Source of the DNA: a virus
DNA: 20,952 nucleotides
Virus record (IMG/VR): IMGVR_UViG_3300034063_000629
Coordinates: 1-20,952 of that record
Reading direction: 5' to 3' (one strand)
In this document: one piece after another, positions 1 to 6,066 of the stretch
Position numbering within the stretch: the stretch's first letter is position 1
Layout of the letters: each line of letters opens with the position of its first letter
Notes under the pieces: generated by a model
Database searches by the model: none
Told to the model about the DNA's origin: nothing
What the model saw: only the letters and a program-made list of their open reading frames with translations
Made by a program: the position numbers and the translations under genes

Positions 1-35
1 GAAGGAGGAGAGCAACCTTCCTCTCCCCCCTAGCT

Positions 36-67
36 CCCTCTCTTTCCCTCTCTTTCCCTCTCTTTCC
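36..67 (+). repeat. 10-bp homopyrimidine tandem repeat, about 3.2 copies
   Basis: The unit TCTTTCCCTC is repeated without change about three times, inside a longer homopyrimidine run on the + strand. No coding frame explains it. Such tracts can form triplex DNA or be products of replication slippage; nothing here decides between these. Confidence 0.8.
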
Positions 68-218
68 TCCCCCACGCCGCGCACGCGCTCGGGAAAAACG
101 GTTTCGCTCCTCCCCTCCTTTCCTTTCCCGTGGGACGAGCGCACGCGCCCTCCGTTCGTCCTAGGCGTAGGGCCAGCCCCCTCCTCCGCGCTCCTCCTCT
201 GCCCGGACTACGGGAGAT

Positions 219-234
219 TTGAACTTTCGTGCAA
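219..234. repeat. Phage-wide inverted repeat, site 1 (degenerate)
   Basis: TTGAACTTTCGTGCAA matches the TT-spacer form of the repeat (TTGCACGTTCGTGCAA) at 14 of 16 positions; the right arm is intact. It is followed by ATTTGTG and then a -35-like TTTACA. The same CGTGCAAATTTGTGTT string follows site 5 at 11634-11649, which supports common ancestry of the two control regions. Confidence 0.7.
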
Positions 235-241
235 ATTTGTG

Positions 242-271
242 TTTACAAAGGAAAGAGGGTAGGCTTATACT
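242..271 (+). promoter_or_regulatory. Promoter of the small-gene cluster
   Basis: TTTACA (242-247), an 18-nt spacer and TATACT (266-271) resemble a sigma70-type promoter. Transcription would begin near 278, giving a leader of about 53 nt before the ATG at 331. Inverted repeat site 1 ends 7 nt before the -35, the same spacing as at 11625 and 15806. Confidence 0.6.
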
Positions 272-330
272 TCATCACCGCAAGGGGGCCGGGTAAATCT
301 CCCCCCTCAATCCACAACCACCACACCGAT

Positions 331-489
331 ATGAAGAACATCACTGAAGACCTCCCCAAGCCGATCATCATCGCCCTCGCTTCCGCCGCCGCGGTCACCC
401 TCCTGGCCTTCGCCTTCTGGACGGCGCAATACATGACCAGCCTCCACAACCCGGAGTTGGTCAACGGTCCCCGCATTCAGTCTAAGTAA
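331..489 (+). CDS. Small single-span membrane protein, unknown function
   Basis: This predicted protein has 52 residues. It has a short polar N-terminus, one hydrophobic segment at about residues 11-31 rich in Ala, Ile and Leu, and a polar tail ending in Lys. It looks like a single-pass inner membrane protein. I chose the ATG at 331 because it follows a C/A-rich leader like those before the next four genes and lies downstream of the promoter at 242-271; there is no Shine-Dalgarno sequence. An upstream start at 229 would overlap that promoter. It is first in a cluster of five small genes. Small membrane proteins in phages can act in exclusion, lysis or host take-over, but nothing in this sequence points to one of these. 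Confidence 0.6.
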   Translation: MKNITEDLPKPIIIALASAAAVTLLAFAFWTAQYMTSLHNPELVNGPRIQSK

Positions 490-522
490 TTCACCGTTCA
501 CCAACCAACCACCCCACAAACC

Positions 523-846
523 ATGAAGAAGACTATCACCGCCACGCTCTCCGCCTCCATTGATGACCTCCCCAGCGCGAACGCCACGGGCATCACGCTC
601 TCCCTCTCCTTCCTCTGCTCCTCCCGCCGTTCCCACCGCTACGACTTCACGCTCTCGTGGTATACCGCGGGGAAGGGAGGAAACGCTGTCAGCGGCACGC
701 TGGAGGCATACAAGGGGACGGGGCGCGTGAAGGTCTACGGAAGCGCCGGACCTACCCTCCGGGGCCGCGTCCTTTACCTCCCCACCGGGGAGGAGGTCGA
801 GGGCGATAAGTCCGTCCTCTCCGCTCTCCTCCCCTTCGCCCTCTGA
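523..846 (+). CDS. Hypothetical protein, 107 aa
   Basis: I do not recognise this protein. It has no signal peptide that I can defend, although the N-terminus (MKKTITATLSASI) is mildly reminiscent of one. The body alternates Ser, Thr and hydrophobic residues, as in a beta-rich fold, for example around residues 23-45 and 55-85. It follows the membrane protein gene by 33 nt. The leader contains CCAACCAACC and a further C/A-rich run up to the ATG and no Shine-Dalgarno sequence. Codons end mostly in C, as in its neighbours and unlike genes after 2400. This coding bias, together with the orderly spacing in the cluster, is the main evidence that it is real. Confidence 0.6.
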   Translation: MKKTITATLSASIDDLPSANATGITLSLSFLCSSRRSHRYDFTLSWYTAGKGGNAVSGTLEAYKGTGRVKVYGSAGPTLRGRVLYLPTGEEVEGDKSVLSALLPFAL

Positions 847-890
847 TTCCCTCTCCCGTTAGTCTAACACCACAACCAAAAGTCAATCCC

Positions 891-1187
891 ATGAACCACC
901 CCACCAGCTACCCTCCCCTCGCCTCCCTCCCTCACCTCGCCTTCAATCTCGGGGGCGGATATAACGCGAAGGGCCAGCAGTGCGCCGCGGCCCTCGTCGC
1001 CCCCAACCTCGTCTATTTCGTGGACATCGCCCGCGGTCTCGATTACTTCTTCGCCTGCGACCTCTCCGTGCGGATGATCCGAGAAGACTACCTCTACAAC
1101 CGCAAGGTCTTCGTCCCCTACGCGGACGGGCAGTGCGAACTCCGCGCCGAGCTGGAGAAGCTTGCAGCCACCGCCCCCTCCCTCTGA
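891..1187 (+). CDS. Hypothetical protein, 98 aa
   Basis: The family is unknown to me. The protein has a Pro-rich N-terminus (about residues 1-15), a Gly-rich stretch (LGGGYNAKGQQ, about 20-30) and a mixed alpha/beta-like remainder with many aromatic residues. There is no clear membrane segment or catalytic motif. The gene follows its neighbour by 44 nt, with a C/A-rich leader (ACACCACAACC) and no Shine-Dalgarno sequence. The C-ending codon bias matches the adjacent small genes. Long open frames on both strands overlap it, but those appear to be by-products of the high GC and codon bias. Confidence 0.6.
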   Translation: MNHPTSYPPLASLPHLAFNLGGGYNAKGQQCAAALVAPNLVYFVDIARGLDYFFACDLSVRMIREDYLYNRKVFVPYADGQCELRAELEKLAATAPSL

Positions 1188-1220
1188 ACCCTACCATCAC
1201 AACCAACCTACCTCACAGCC

Positions 1221-1436
1221 ATGCCGACCTACACGATCAACATCGCCCTCCTCCGCAAAGACTACGACGGGAAAGAGCGTTACCGCCACCACTTCCGGGT
1301 GGTCACGGACTTCCAGACGAAGGAGGAAGCCATCGCTCTCTTCTACGAGCTGAAGGAGCGTTACCCTGCTCCGGCCTACAGCCTCTCCTTCTCCGAGACT
1401 CGCACGACCTCCTACGACCTCACCTCTGTCCTCTGA
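1221..1436 (+). CDS. Hypothetical protein, 71 aa
   Basis: I do not recognise the family. The protein starts with a predicted strand (TYTINIALLRKDYDGKERY, about residues 3-21), then a helix around residues 33-48 containing KEEAIALFYELKERY, and a Ser/Thr-rich tail. This looks like a compact alpha/beta fold. The leader before the ATG is C/A-rich (CATCACAACCAACC) with no Shine-Dalgarno sequence. Its position 33 nt after one small gene and 35 nt before the next fits the regular spacing of this cluster. I cannot propose a function. Confidence 0.6.
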   Translation: MPTYTINIALLRKDYDGKERYRHHFRVVTDFQTKEEAIALFYELKERYPAPAYSLSFSETRTTSYDLTSVL

Positions 1437-1471
1437 ACCTACCTCTCCCCAACCCTAACATCACTACCAAA

Positions 1472-1957
1472 ATGAAGCACCACGCTCTCGCATCCATGCA
1501 CTTCGCTAAGTTCGTTCTCGCGAACCTCTCCCGGCGCGGGGTTCACGTCATCGGAGTCCAGCCCATCCCGGACATGACCTCCCCCCTCCCCTACGCTAAC
1601 GCGACCACCGGCTACGTCGTGAGCGATAACGGCTGTGGGAAGGTCTGGACGCGGGCGGAGGTGGAAGCCGCCTCTTCCTCCCCCTACCTCTCCGGGATCG
1701 TGGACACGGTGGAGGAGGCGGAGACGAACGCCCTCTCCCTCGCCTATTCGCTGAAGGAGTTCGCCTCCACGATGGGTCTCGCCAACGATCTGAAGAAGGA
1801 GGGCCACACCGTCGCCCCCTCCTCCGTCGAGGTCTATCGCGAGACGCTCCGGGACATCGTTTACGGGGTGAACTTCCTCGCGGAGATGGTCGGCCTTGCC
1901 GAGAAAAACTTCTACGCCATCTTCCCCGAGAAGGGGGAGGAGGAGACCGCAGCCTAA
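1472..1957 (+). CDS. Hypothetical protein, 161 aa; last gene of the small-gene cluster
   Basis: The family is unrecognised. The frame stays open far upstream, to 980, but the upstream part is an Arg/Pro-rich shadow overlapping two genes. The ATG at 1472 follows a C/A-rich leader (CATCACTACCAAA) of the same type as its neighbours, so I use that start. The protein looks mostly helical: a helix near residues 4-19, an acidic helical stretch around 70-105, and another near 118-150. There is no membrane segment. A strong terminator begins 28 nt after the stop, which closes the cluster as one transcription unit. Codon use is C-rich, as in the four genes before it. Confidence 0.6.
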   Translation: MKHHALASMHFAKFVLANLSRRGVHVIGVQPIPDMTSPLPYANATTGYVVSDNGCGKVWTRAEVEAASSSPYLSGIVDTVEEAETNALSLAYSLKEFASTMGLANDLKKEGHTVAPSSVEVYRETLRDIVYGVNFLAEMVGLAEKNFYAIFPEKGEEETAA

Positions 1958-1985
1958 CCATCCACCTTCCTCTGCCTAGGCTGAG

Positions 1986-2013
1986 ACGCCCGGACTTACC
2001 CTCCGGGCGTTTT
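1986..2013 (+). terminator. Intrinsic terminator of the small-gene cluster
   Basis: A perfect 9-bp stem (ACGCCCGGA / TCCGGGCGT) with a 7-nt loop is followed by a short T run. It lies just after the stop of the 1472-1957 gene. Confidence 0.85.
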
Positions 2014-2043
2014 CGTGTCCAGCACTCTCCTCCCCTTCCCGTT

Positions 2044-2059
2044 TTGCACACGCGTGCAA
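2044..2059. repeat. Phage-wide inverted repeat, site 2
   Basis: TTGCACACGCGTGCAA differs from TTGCACG-NN-CGTGCAA at one arm position. The outer arms TTTGCAC (2043-2049) and GTGCAAA (2054-2060) are perfect. It lies 30 nt after the terminator. I see no promoter at the 7-nt spacing found at other sites. Confidence 0.8.
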
Positions 2060-2195
2060 ACGCCGCCACGCGTCCGGCCCTATCCGGGAGGGTGAGGAGC
2101 CTAGACTGCGGCAGGACGACGGCTACAGACGAAGTGGCATCGCCTTACCGGGGTCGAGGGAGAGGAAGAGAAGGGGAGGTCGCACTGGGAAGGGT

Positions 2196-2265
2196 TAGCT
2201 AGGTTTCGCCCCGACCTAGCTAGGCCACCCCGAGGGGGGGTGCCAAAATTCCCCGGACGCCGGGG
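2196..2265 (+). other. Three consecutive hairpins in non-coding DNA
   Basis: The first stem is a perfect 9-bp pair, TAGCTAGGT (2196-2204) with ACCTAGCTA (2214-2222). The second pairs CACCCC (2226-2231) with GGGGTG (2237-2242), extended by GG/CC across a bulged C. The third pairs CCCCGG (2251-2256) with CCGGGG (2260-2265). None has a T tail, so they are not classic terminators. They could be part of a structured RNA, an origin or a protein binding region. Confidence 0.5.
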
Positions 2266-2342
2266 CTGACGACCTACTTAACTACCGCTGATATGAATTG
2301 AAAATTTTCGGGGTCAGGGGGTCTACTTTTCTTTGCAAGTAA

Positions 2343-2393
2343 AAAAGTCATCGGCACAGATCATTGACTTTTCAAAAAACATGGGGGTAAACT
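2343..2393 (+). promoter_or_regulatory. Leaderless-type promoter of the 2400 methyltransferase gene, with operator-like inverted repeat
   Basis: TTGACT (2364-2369), an 18-nt spacer and TAAACT (2388-2393) form a sigma70-like promoter. The -10 ends 6 nt before the ATG at 2400, so the transcript would start at or next to the start codon. An 8-bp inverted repeat, AAAAGTCA (2343-2350) and TGACTTTT (2365-2372), covers the -35 and could be a repressor site. Confidence 0.6.
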
Positions 2394-2399
2394 CCCAGC

Positions 2400-3248
2400 A
2401 TGACCCTACACTGGACGCGGACTTCGCCACTACTTGAAACCCCACCAAAGCAAGCTGTCTTCGCGTATCTCCACAGGCTATCACGCTGCGGAGTGGACGC
2501 TAAGGTCATTCAACGCATGATCGACAACATCAACCAGTCGAGGGAAGCCCAAGCAGGGGGGCTACGCGAACGAATAGCTTTGGAAAACCAATGGTATTCC
2601 TCATTGCAAGACATGAAGGCAGGGAAAAGAGCCGAACCTGATTGGTCCGTTTACGCCTCTCCTCATTATCTGGGAGACCTCTGGGGGTGCTGGACCCAAT
2701 ACAGCAGAAAATATCTTCGAGAGATGAACAACCCAAAGTCCATGTTCTCCCACTCAGTCTTGGACGACTTCGGCACAGTCCGCCTTCTTGTTGACGTAGG
2801 TTGCGGAATCGGTTACACGACGGCAGTGTGGAAACAGCTATTTCCCACGGCTAGGGTCGTAGGGACCAATCTCCGGGATACGGTTCAATGGCGGGTTTGT
2901 GAAAAAATGCGAAAAGCTCACTTCTTTGAACTCGTGGAGAAAAAAGCCGACGTGGGCGGGGAGCGTGCGGACGTTGTCTTTGCTTCCGAGTATTTTGAGC
3001 ATTTTCAAGACCCGATTACCGAATTACGGGAAATGGTTAAAGACTTGCGGCAACCCCGATGCCTTCTTTTGGCTAGTTCATTCAATACGGTGTCGATTGG
3101 CCATTTTACCGAGTATCTGTGCGATGGGGAGTTTATCGACCAGTCTCGTATAAGCAAGAGGTTCAACGAGGAGTTGAAAAAACTTGGCTATGCGAGGCAG
3201 AAAACGAGGATTTTTAACAAGAAGCCGGATTACTGGCGCTGCGACTGA
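2400..3248 (+). CDS. Class I SAM-dependent methyltransferase
   Basis: The protein is predicted to transfer a methyl group from S-adenosylmethionine. The SAM-binding motif I is clear at residues 131-139 (VDVGCGIGY), with a following strand and GTN around 155-157. The segment DVVFASEYFEHF (about 191-202) is in the position of motif IV. The first 120 residues are helical and may form a substrate or interaction domain. It lacks the DPPY/NPPY and PC-ENV motifs of DNA adenine or C5-cytosine methyltransferases, so a sugar, a modified base or a small molecule is more likely as acceptor. The gene has its own promoter with almost no leader. It is the first of three genes (with the ParB-like and glycosyltransferase genes) that sit just before the terminase and may act together in DNA modification; that grouping is inference. 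Confidence 0.85.
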   Translation: MTLHWTRTSPLLETPPKQAVFAYLHRLSRCGVDAKVIQRMIDNINQSREAQAGGLRERIALENQWYSSLQDMKAGKRAEPDWSVYASPHYLGDLWGCWTQYSRKYLREMNNPKSMFSHSVLDDFGTVRLLVDVGCGIGYTTAVWKQLFPTARVVGTNLRDTVQWRVCEKMRKAHFFELVEKKADVGGERADVVFASEYFEHFQDPITELREMVKDLRQPRCLLLASSFNTVSIGHFTEYLCDGEFIDQSRISKRFNEELKKLGYARQKTRIFNKKPDYWRCD

Positions 3249-3297
3249 TCTCCGCAAGCGGGAAGGGGGCAGGACAGGAGGGGCGCGAATTTATCCC

Positions 3298-3325
3298 TTG
3301 TCTCCAGTTTCCTATTGTGTAACAT
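3298..3325 (+). promoter_or_regulatory. Candidate promoter of the ParB-like gene
   Basis: TTGTCT (3298-3303), a 16-nt spacer and TAACAT (3320-3325) resemble -35 and -10 elements. The ATG at 3347 would lie about 15 nt after the predicted transcription start. The match is moderate. Confidence 0.4.
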
Positions 3326-3346
3326 TCCGCTCCATAAGCCAACGCC

Positions 3347-4399
3347 ATGAGAAAACGCACCCTTCCACAGAGTCCTCCGAAAGTCGAAGCCCCCTCACGT
3401 TCACGAAAGCCTGCGCCTTCTGAGAAGACCGCGCAAATTCGTATTGAGAGGAAACTGCTCTCCGAGTTGCAAGACCATCCAAGAAACCACGAAATCCGCA
3501 AGCACCCGGAGGAGGGCACTCCAAAGTGGGAGGCGCTGAAGCTCAGTCTCGAAAACGATTATTTTGACCCGATGGTCTGGAACGAGCGCAATAGGCAGCT
3601 CGTTTCAGGGCACTTGCGGAAGAAGCTCCTCCTTTCCATGGGATACACGCACGCTGACGTGAGCGTCGTCAGCTACACGGAGGAGGTCCACCTTGCGAGG
3701 CTGCTCGCGGCGAATAAGGGCATGGGTGACGATGACCTTGAGGGGCAAATTGCCATGTTGAAGGAACTAGAAGACATCGACGAAGACCACGGGTTTGCCC
3801 TCGCGGGTTTTACCGGCGAAGAGTTTGACGATTTGCTGTCAGAGTTTTCCAGCGGTGGCGCGGTTCTTCGCAAAGAGGAACCCGGTAGTCGAGGAGGGGA
3901 TAGCGAAGAGGAAGGAGAAAGGCCCAGCCTTTATACGTCGAAGATCGACGCCCCGGTTTATACGCCGAAGGGAATAAAGCCGCAAGTTTCGGAGCTTTAT
4001 GATGGCACCCGAACGGACCAGCTACTCAAGCAGCTTTCTGAGGTGCGTGCCTCAAGAGAAATCCCTGCGGAGGTTATATCTTTTCTGAGGTATGCGGCGT
4101 ATCGCCATACTGTTTTCGACTACGGTAAAATCGCTGAGTTTTACGCCCACGCTCCCGCCCCGCTCCAACGACTCATGGAGGACAGCACTCTTATAGTCGT
4201 GGACATCGACAAGGCCATTGAGAATGGGCATGTTTTAATGACGAAACGCTTCGAGAGGCTCTACCAGAAAAACGACAAGATTTTGGAAGCCGAGGGATAT
4301 GACATAAACCGACATTGCCGGGATGACGGCGAGTCCCTTACTGATGAGGAAGCGGAGGAGTTCGTGGAGGATATTGAGGCTGATGAGGAGTTTGAGTAA
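3347..4399 (+). CDS. ParB/sulfiredoxin-fold domain protein with conserved C-terminal tail
   Basis: Residues about 31-125 read as a ParB N-terminal (ParB/Srx) domain: LQDHPRNHEIRKH (41-53), then WNERNRQLVSGHLRKKLLLSMG (split here as WNERNRQLV and SGHLRKKLLLSMG, 78-99), the second carrying the G-H-x-R signature. The segment around 149-163 (GFALAGFTGEEFDDL) is typical of phage ParB-like proteins fused to DNA methyltransferases, but no methyltransferase follows. Instead the C-terminal 160 residues hold a separate conserved-looking block (KIDAPVYTPKG near 199; EVISFLRYAAYRHTVF near 244-259; LQRLMEDSTLIVVDIDKAIE near 274) and an acidic end. From memory, that block occurs in phage DNA-modification loci; I could not check it. 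There is no helix-turn-helix for partition-type binding. It lies between a methyltransferase and a glycosyltransferase, so a role in targeting or processing modified DNA is plausible. Confidence 0.75.
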   Translation: MRKRTLPQSPPKVEAPSRSRKPAPSEKTAQIRIERKLLSELQDHPRNHEIRKHPEEGTPKWEALKLSLENDYFDPMVWNERNRQLVSGHLRKKLLLSMGYTHADVSVVSYTEEVHLARLLAANKGMGDDDLEGQIAMLKELEDIDEDHGFALAGFTGEEFDDLLSEFSSGGAVLRKEEPGSRGGDSEEEGERPSLYTSKIDAPVYTPKGIKPQVSELYDGTRTDQLLKQLSEVRASREIPAEVISFLRYAAYRHTVFDYGKIAEFYAHAPAPLQRLMEDSTLIVVDIDKAIENGHVLMTKRFERLYQKNDKILEAEGYDINRHCRDDGESLTDEEAEEFVEDIEADEEFE

Positions 4400-4440
4400 A
4401 AGCCCCCCTTTCTTCCCTTCCTTCATTCTCCTTTTTTATC

Positions 4441-4446
4441 TATAAT
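4441..4446 (+). promoter_or_regulatory. Consensus -10 element upstream of the glycosyltransferase gene
   Basis: TATAAT is a perfect -10 hexamer, but no good -35 lies at the usual distance. Inverted repeat site 3 begins at the next base, so it would cover the predicted transcription start, as expected for a repressor operator. The leader would be about 48 nt. Confidence 0.4.
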
Positions 4447-4462
4447 TTGCACGAATGTGCAA
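4447..4462. repeat. Phage-wide inverted repeat, site 3
   Basis: TTGCACGAATGTGCAA matches the consensus with one arm mismatch and an AA spacer. It lies between the ParB-like and glycosyltransferase genes. A possible AGGACA-17-TCTACT pair starts 8 nt after it, but its predicted start would fall inside the coding sequence, so I do not rely on it. Confidence 0.85.
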
Positions 4463-4500
4463 AAGTATGCAGGACAGACAGTTGGACACGCACTCTACTT

Positions 4501-5427
4501 ATGAAAAAACAAGCTGTGAGAAAACGAGAAAGTCGCCCCACACCTGCGGCAGCCCCCGTGTTAAACGAGGAGCAGCTCGCTGTTTTTATTCTTACGCACA
4601 AGCGTCCTGATCGGGTCTTCACCACCGCGTCGCTGAAACGGCACGGGTGGACGGGACCAGTCTACTACATCGTGGATGACGAAGACCCCACGGTGGATGA
4701 ATATCGGAAAAATTTCGGTGAGGATAAGGTAATCATGTTCTCAAAGGAGGAGGAAGAGAAGACGATGGACCTCTTCGATAACCACACAGGGAATCGAGGC
4801 ACTATTACTTACGTCCGCAATGCAGCCTTCCACATCGCTGAAAAACTCGGTTACCGATACTTCATCCAGTTGGACGACGACTACGCCTTTTTTGCGTTGA
4901 CGCGGGATACACGCGGTCGCTTTCATCGAAAGCCAATCCGCAATCTGGATGAAGTCCTTCACACCCTACTGGATTACTACAAATCGCTGCCTCCGCATGT
5001 CCTTAGTTTGGCTATGGCACAGGGGGGCGATTTCCTAGGGGGTTCTCAGGGGAGCATGGCCAAGAATTTGAAAATGCGGAGAAAAGCCATGAACTCTTTT
5101 ATCTGCGATGTGAAGCGCCCGTTCAAATTCCGCGGTCGAATGAACGAGGACGTGAACACGTATGTATCCCTACAAGCTAGAGGGTTCGTGTTTTTTACCA
5201 CGCCGCTTTGTCATCTCACGCAGCACGCGACGCAGAGCAATGCAGGCGGTATTACCGAACTTTACAAAGCCTTCGGGACGTATGCGAAGTCGATGTATAC
5301 CGTGATGTCGAACCCATCCTGCGTTAAGGTTGGGGTTATGGGTTCTCGGTTTCCACGAATCCACCACCAGATTAACTGGAGGTATGCCGCTCCGAAGATT
5401 ATTTCTCCTGATTACCGAAAGGAGTAA
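4501..5427 (+). CDS. TET-associated-type DNA glycosyltransferase (TAGT family)
   Basis: This is a GT-A-like glycosyltransferase. The N-terminal strand VFILTHKRPDR (28-38), the strand YYIVDDEDP (55-63), VRNAAFHIAEKLGYRYF (105-121) and the metal-binding DDD (125-127) follow the GT-A order. Further blocks match my recollection of the TAGT family: MAQGGDFLGG (172-181), RRKAMNSFIC (193-202), GRMNEDVNTYV (212-222), TQSNAGGITELY (244-255), SMYTVMSNPSCVKV (264-277) and RIHH (286-289). TAGT proteins are phage enzymes predicted to attach sugars to oxidised 5-methylpyrimidines in DNA. I start it at ATG 4501; the frame is open upstream through the inverted repeat from a TTG at 4447, which is unlikely to be used. 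No TET/JBP dioxygenase is in the window, so the hydroxymethylated substrate must come from outside it, or the substrate differs. It lies directly before the terminase, as expected if DNA is modified before packaging. Confidence 0.8.
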   Translation: MKKQAVRKRESRPTPAAAPVLNEEQLAVFILTHKRPDRVFTTASLKRHGWTGPVYYIVDDEDPTVDEYRKNFGEDKVIMFSKEEEEKTMDLFDNHTGNRGTITYVRNAAFHIAEKLGYRYFIQLDDDYAFFALTRDTRGRFHRKPIRNLDEVLHTLLDYYKSLPPHVLSLAMAQGGDFLGGSQGSMAKNLKMRRKAMNSFICDVKRPFKFRGRMNEDVNTYVSLQARGFVFFTTPLCHLTQHATQSNAGGITELYKAFGTYAKSMYTVMSNPSCVKVGVMGSRFPRIHHQINWRYAAPKIISPDYRKE

Positions 5428-5433
5428 GCCATC

Positions 5434-6066
5434 ATGGGTTTACCAAAGATTAAAGTTCGGAGTAGAGTTCCGCAGCTTAACGCAAAGCGGGAACCGCGAT
5501 ATGGCACGCCACCGAAAGTCGCTGCCAAGGTGCAGGAGAATAAGCAGCTAATGCTTTTCCATCTGCGTGCGTCGAAGGGTAATGTAGCATACGCCTGTGG
5601 AAAGACGGGGATAAGCCGCATGACGCACTACCGATGGCTTCGCGGAGACCCTGATTACGCACAGACGGTTGATGACATCGGGGAGGACTTGGTGGACAAC
5701 ATGGAGTCTCTTTTCATCAGCACGACTATCAAGGAGAAGGATTTGCGGTCGATGCGGTGGTTTTTGGAGCGTCGAGGAAAGGACCGTGGATACGGGAAGC
5801 CCTCCGTCCAGCAGTTTGACGAGGACGGAAACCCTGTTCATTCCATCGGAGTCCAGAATAACAACATCATCATGCTTCGTGAAGATGTTCCGGCGAAGTC
5901 TCTCGGGTTCGCGTTAGCCGACATTTTGAAAAACCGCCCTGACCTTCTGGAGCAAGCCCAACCAAAGAAGGGGAGCGCCCATCAGCACTATACTTTGGAT
6001 GTTTCCGCGGAAGATGAGCAGCTTGAGCAATGGGAGGATACAGACTTCGACGATGATGAGGGCTGA
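5434..6066 (+). CDS. terS: Terminase small subunit
   Basis: This protein should recognise phage DNA and load the large terminase. After a basic N-terminus, residues about 47-75 (KGNVAYACGKTGISRMTHYRWL split across the helix-turn-helix, then RGDPDYAQTV) match the small-terminase DNA-binding fold. DNMESLFISTTI and FLERRGKDRGYG (about 89-121) follow, as in many phage small terminases. The C-terminus is very acidic (DTDFDDDEG), which is common in the part that contacts the large subunit. It starts 7 nt after the glycosyltransferase stop; GGAG at 5421-5424 is one of the few Shine-Dalgarno-like sequences in the window. It overlaps the large terminase gene by a few codons. Confidence 0.85.
   Translation: MGLPKIKVRSRVPQLNAKREPRYGTPPKVAAKVQENKQLMLFHLRASKGNVAYACGKTGISRMTHYRWLRGDPDYAQTVDDIGEDLVDNMESLFISTTIKEKDLRSMRWFLERRGKDRGYGKPSVQQFDEDGNPVHSIGVQNNNIIMLREDVPAKSLGFALADILKNRPDLLEQAQPKKGSAHQHYTLDVSAEDEQLEQWEDTDFDDDEG

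Larger units (their letters stand above)
1..330. other. Non-coding, pyrimidine-rich upstream region
   Basis: I see no credible gene in this stretch. The + strand is strongly pyrimidine-rich in 35-75 and 106-130, with a short tandem repeat at 36-67. A degenerate copy of the phage-wide inverted repeat lies at 219-234 and a promoter-like pair at 242-271. A longer reading of the first gene starting at 229 is possible but overlaps this promoter and has atypical composition, so I treat the stretch as leader and control DNA. Confidence 0.6.
2014..2399. other. Structured non-coding interval
   Basis: No credible gene lies here. The interval holds inverted repeat site 2 (2044-2059), a purine-rich tract (about 2153-2182), three hairpins in a row (2196-2265), the palindrome GAAAATTTTC (2300-2309) and a promoter for the methyltransferase gene. 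It also marks a shift in composition: C-rich coding DNA before it, more balanced DNA after it. It could encode a small RNA or serve as a control or replication site; the sequence does not decide. Confidence 0.6.

Noticed and set aside
980-1471. A 5' extension of the 1472-1957 gene
   Set aside because: The extension is Arg/Pro-rich low-complexity sequence in another frame of two small genes; ATG 1472 has the same leader type as its neighbours.
2097-2175. A tRNA-like fold, suggested by GGGGTCGAGGG
   Set aside because: No acceptor stem, anticodon arm or CCA end could be paired.
4447-4462. The inverted repeat as a parS partition site for the ParB-like protein
   Set aside because: The protein at 3347 has the ParB N-terminal fold but no visible helix-turn-helix, and canonical parS (TGTTTCACGTGAAACA) differs from this repeat.
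4447-4500. TTG start for the glycosyltransferase inside the inverted repeat
   Set aside because: ATG 4501 gives a normal length, and the TTG start would use the repeat and most of the leader as coding sequence.
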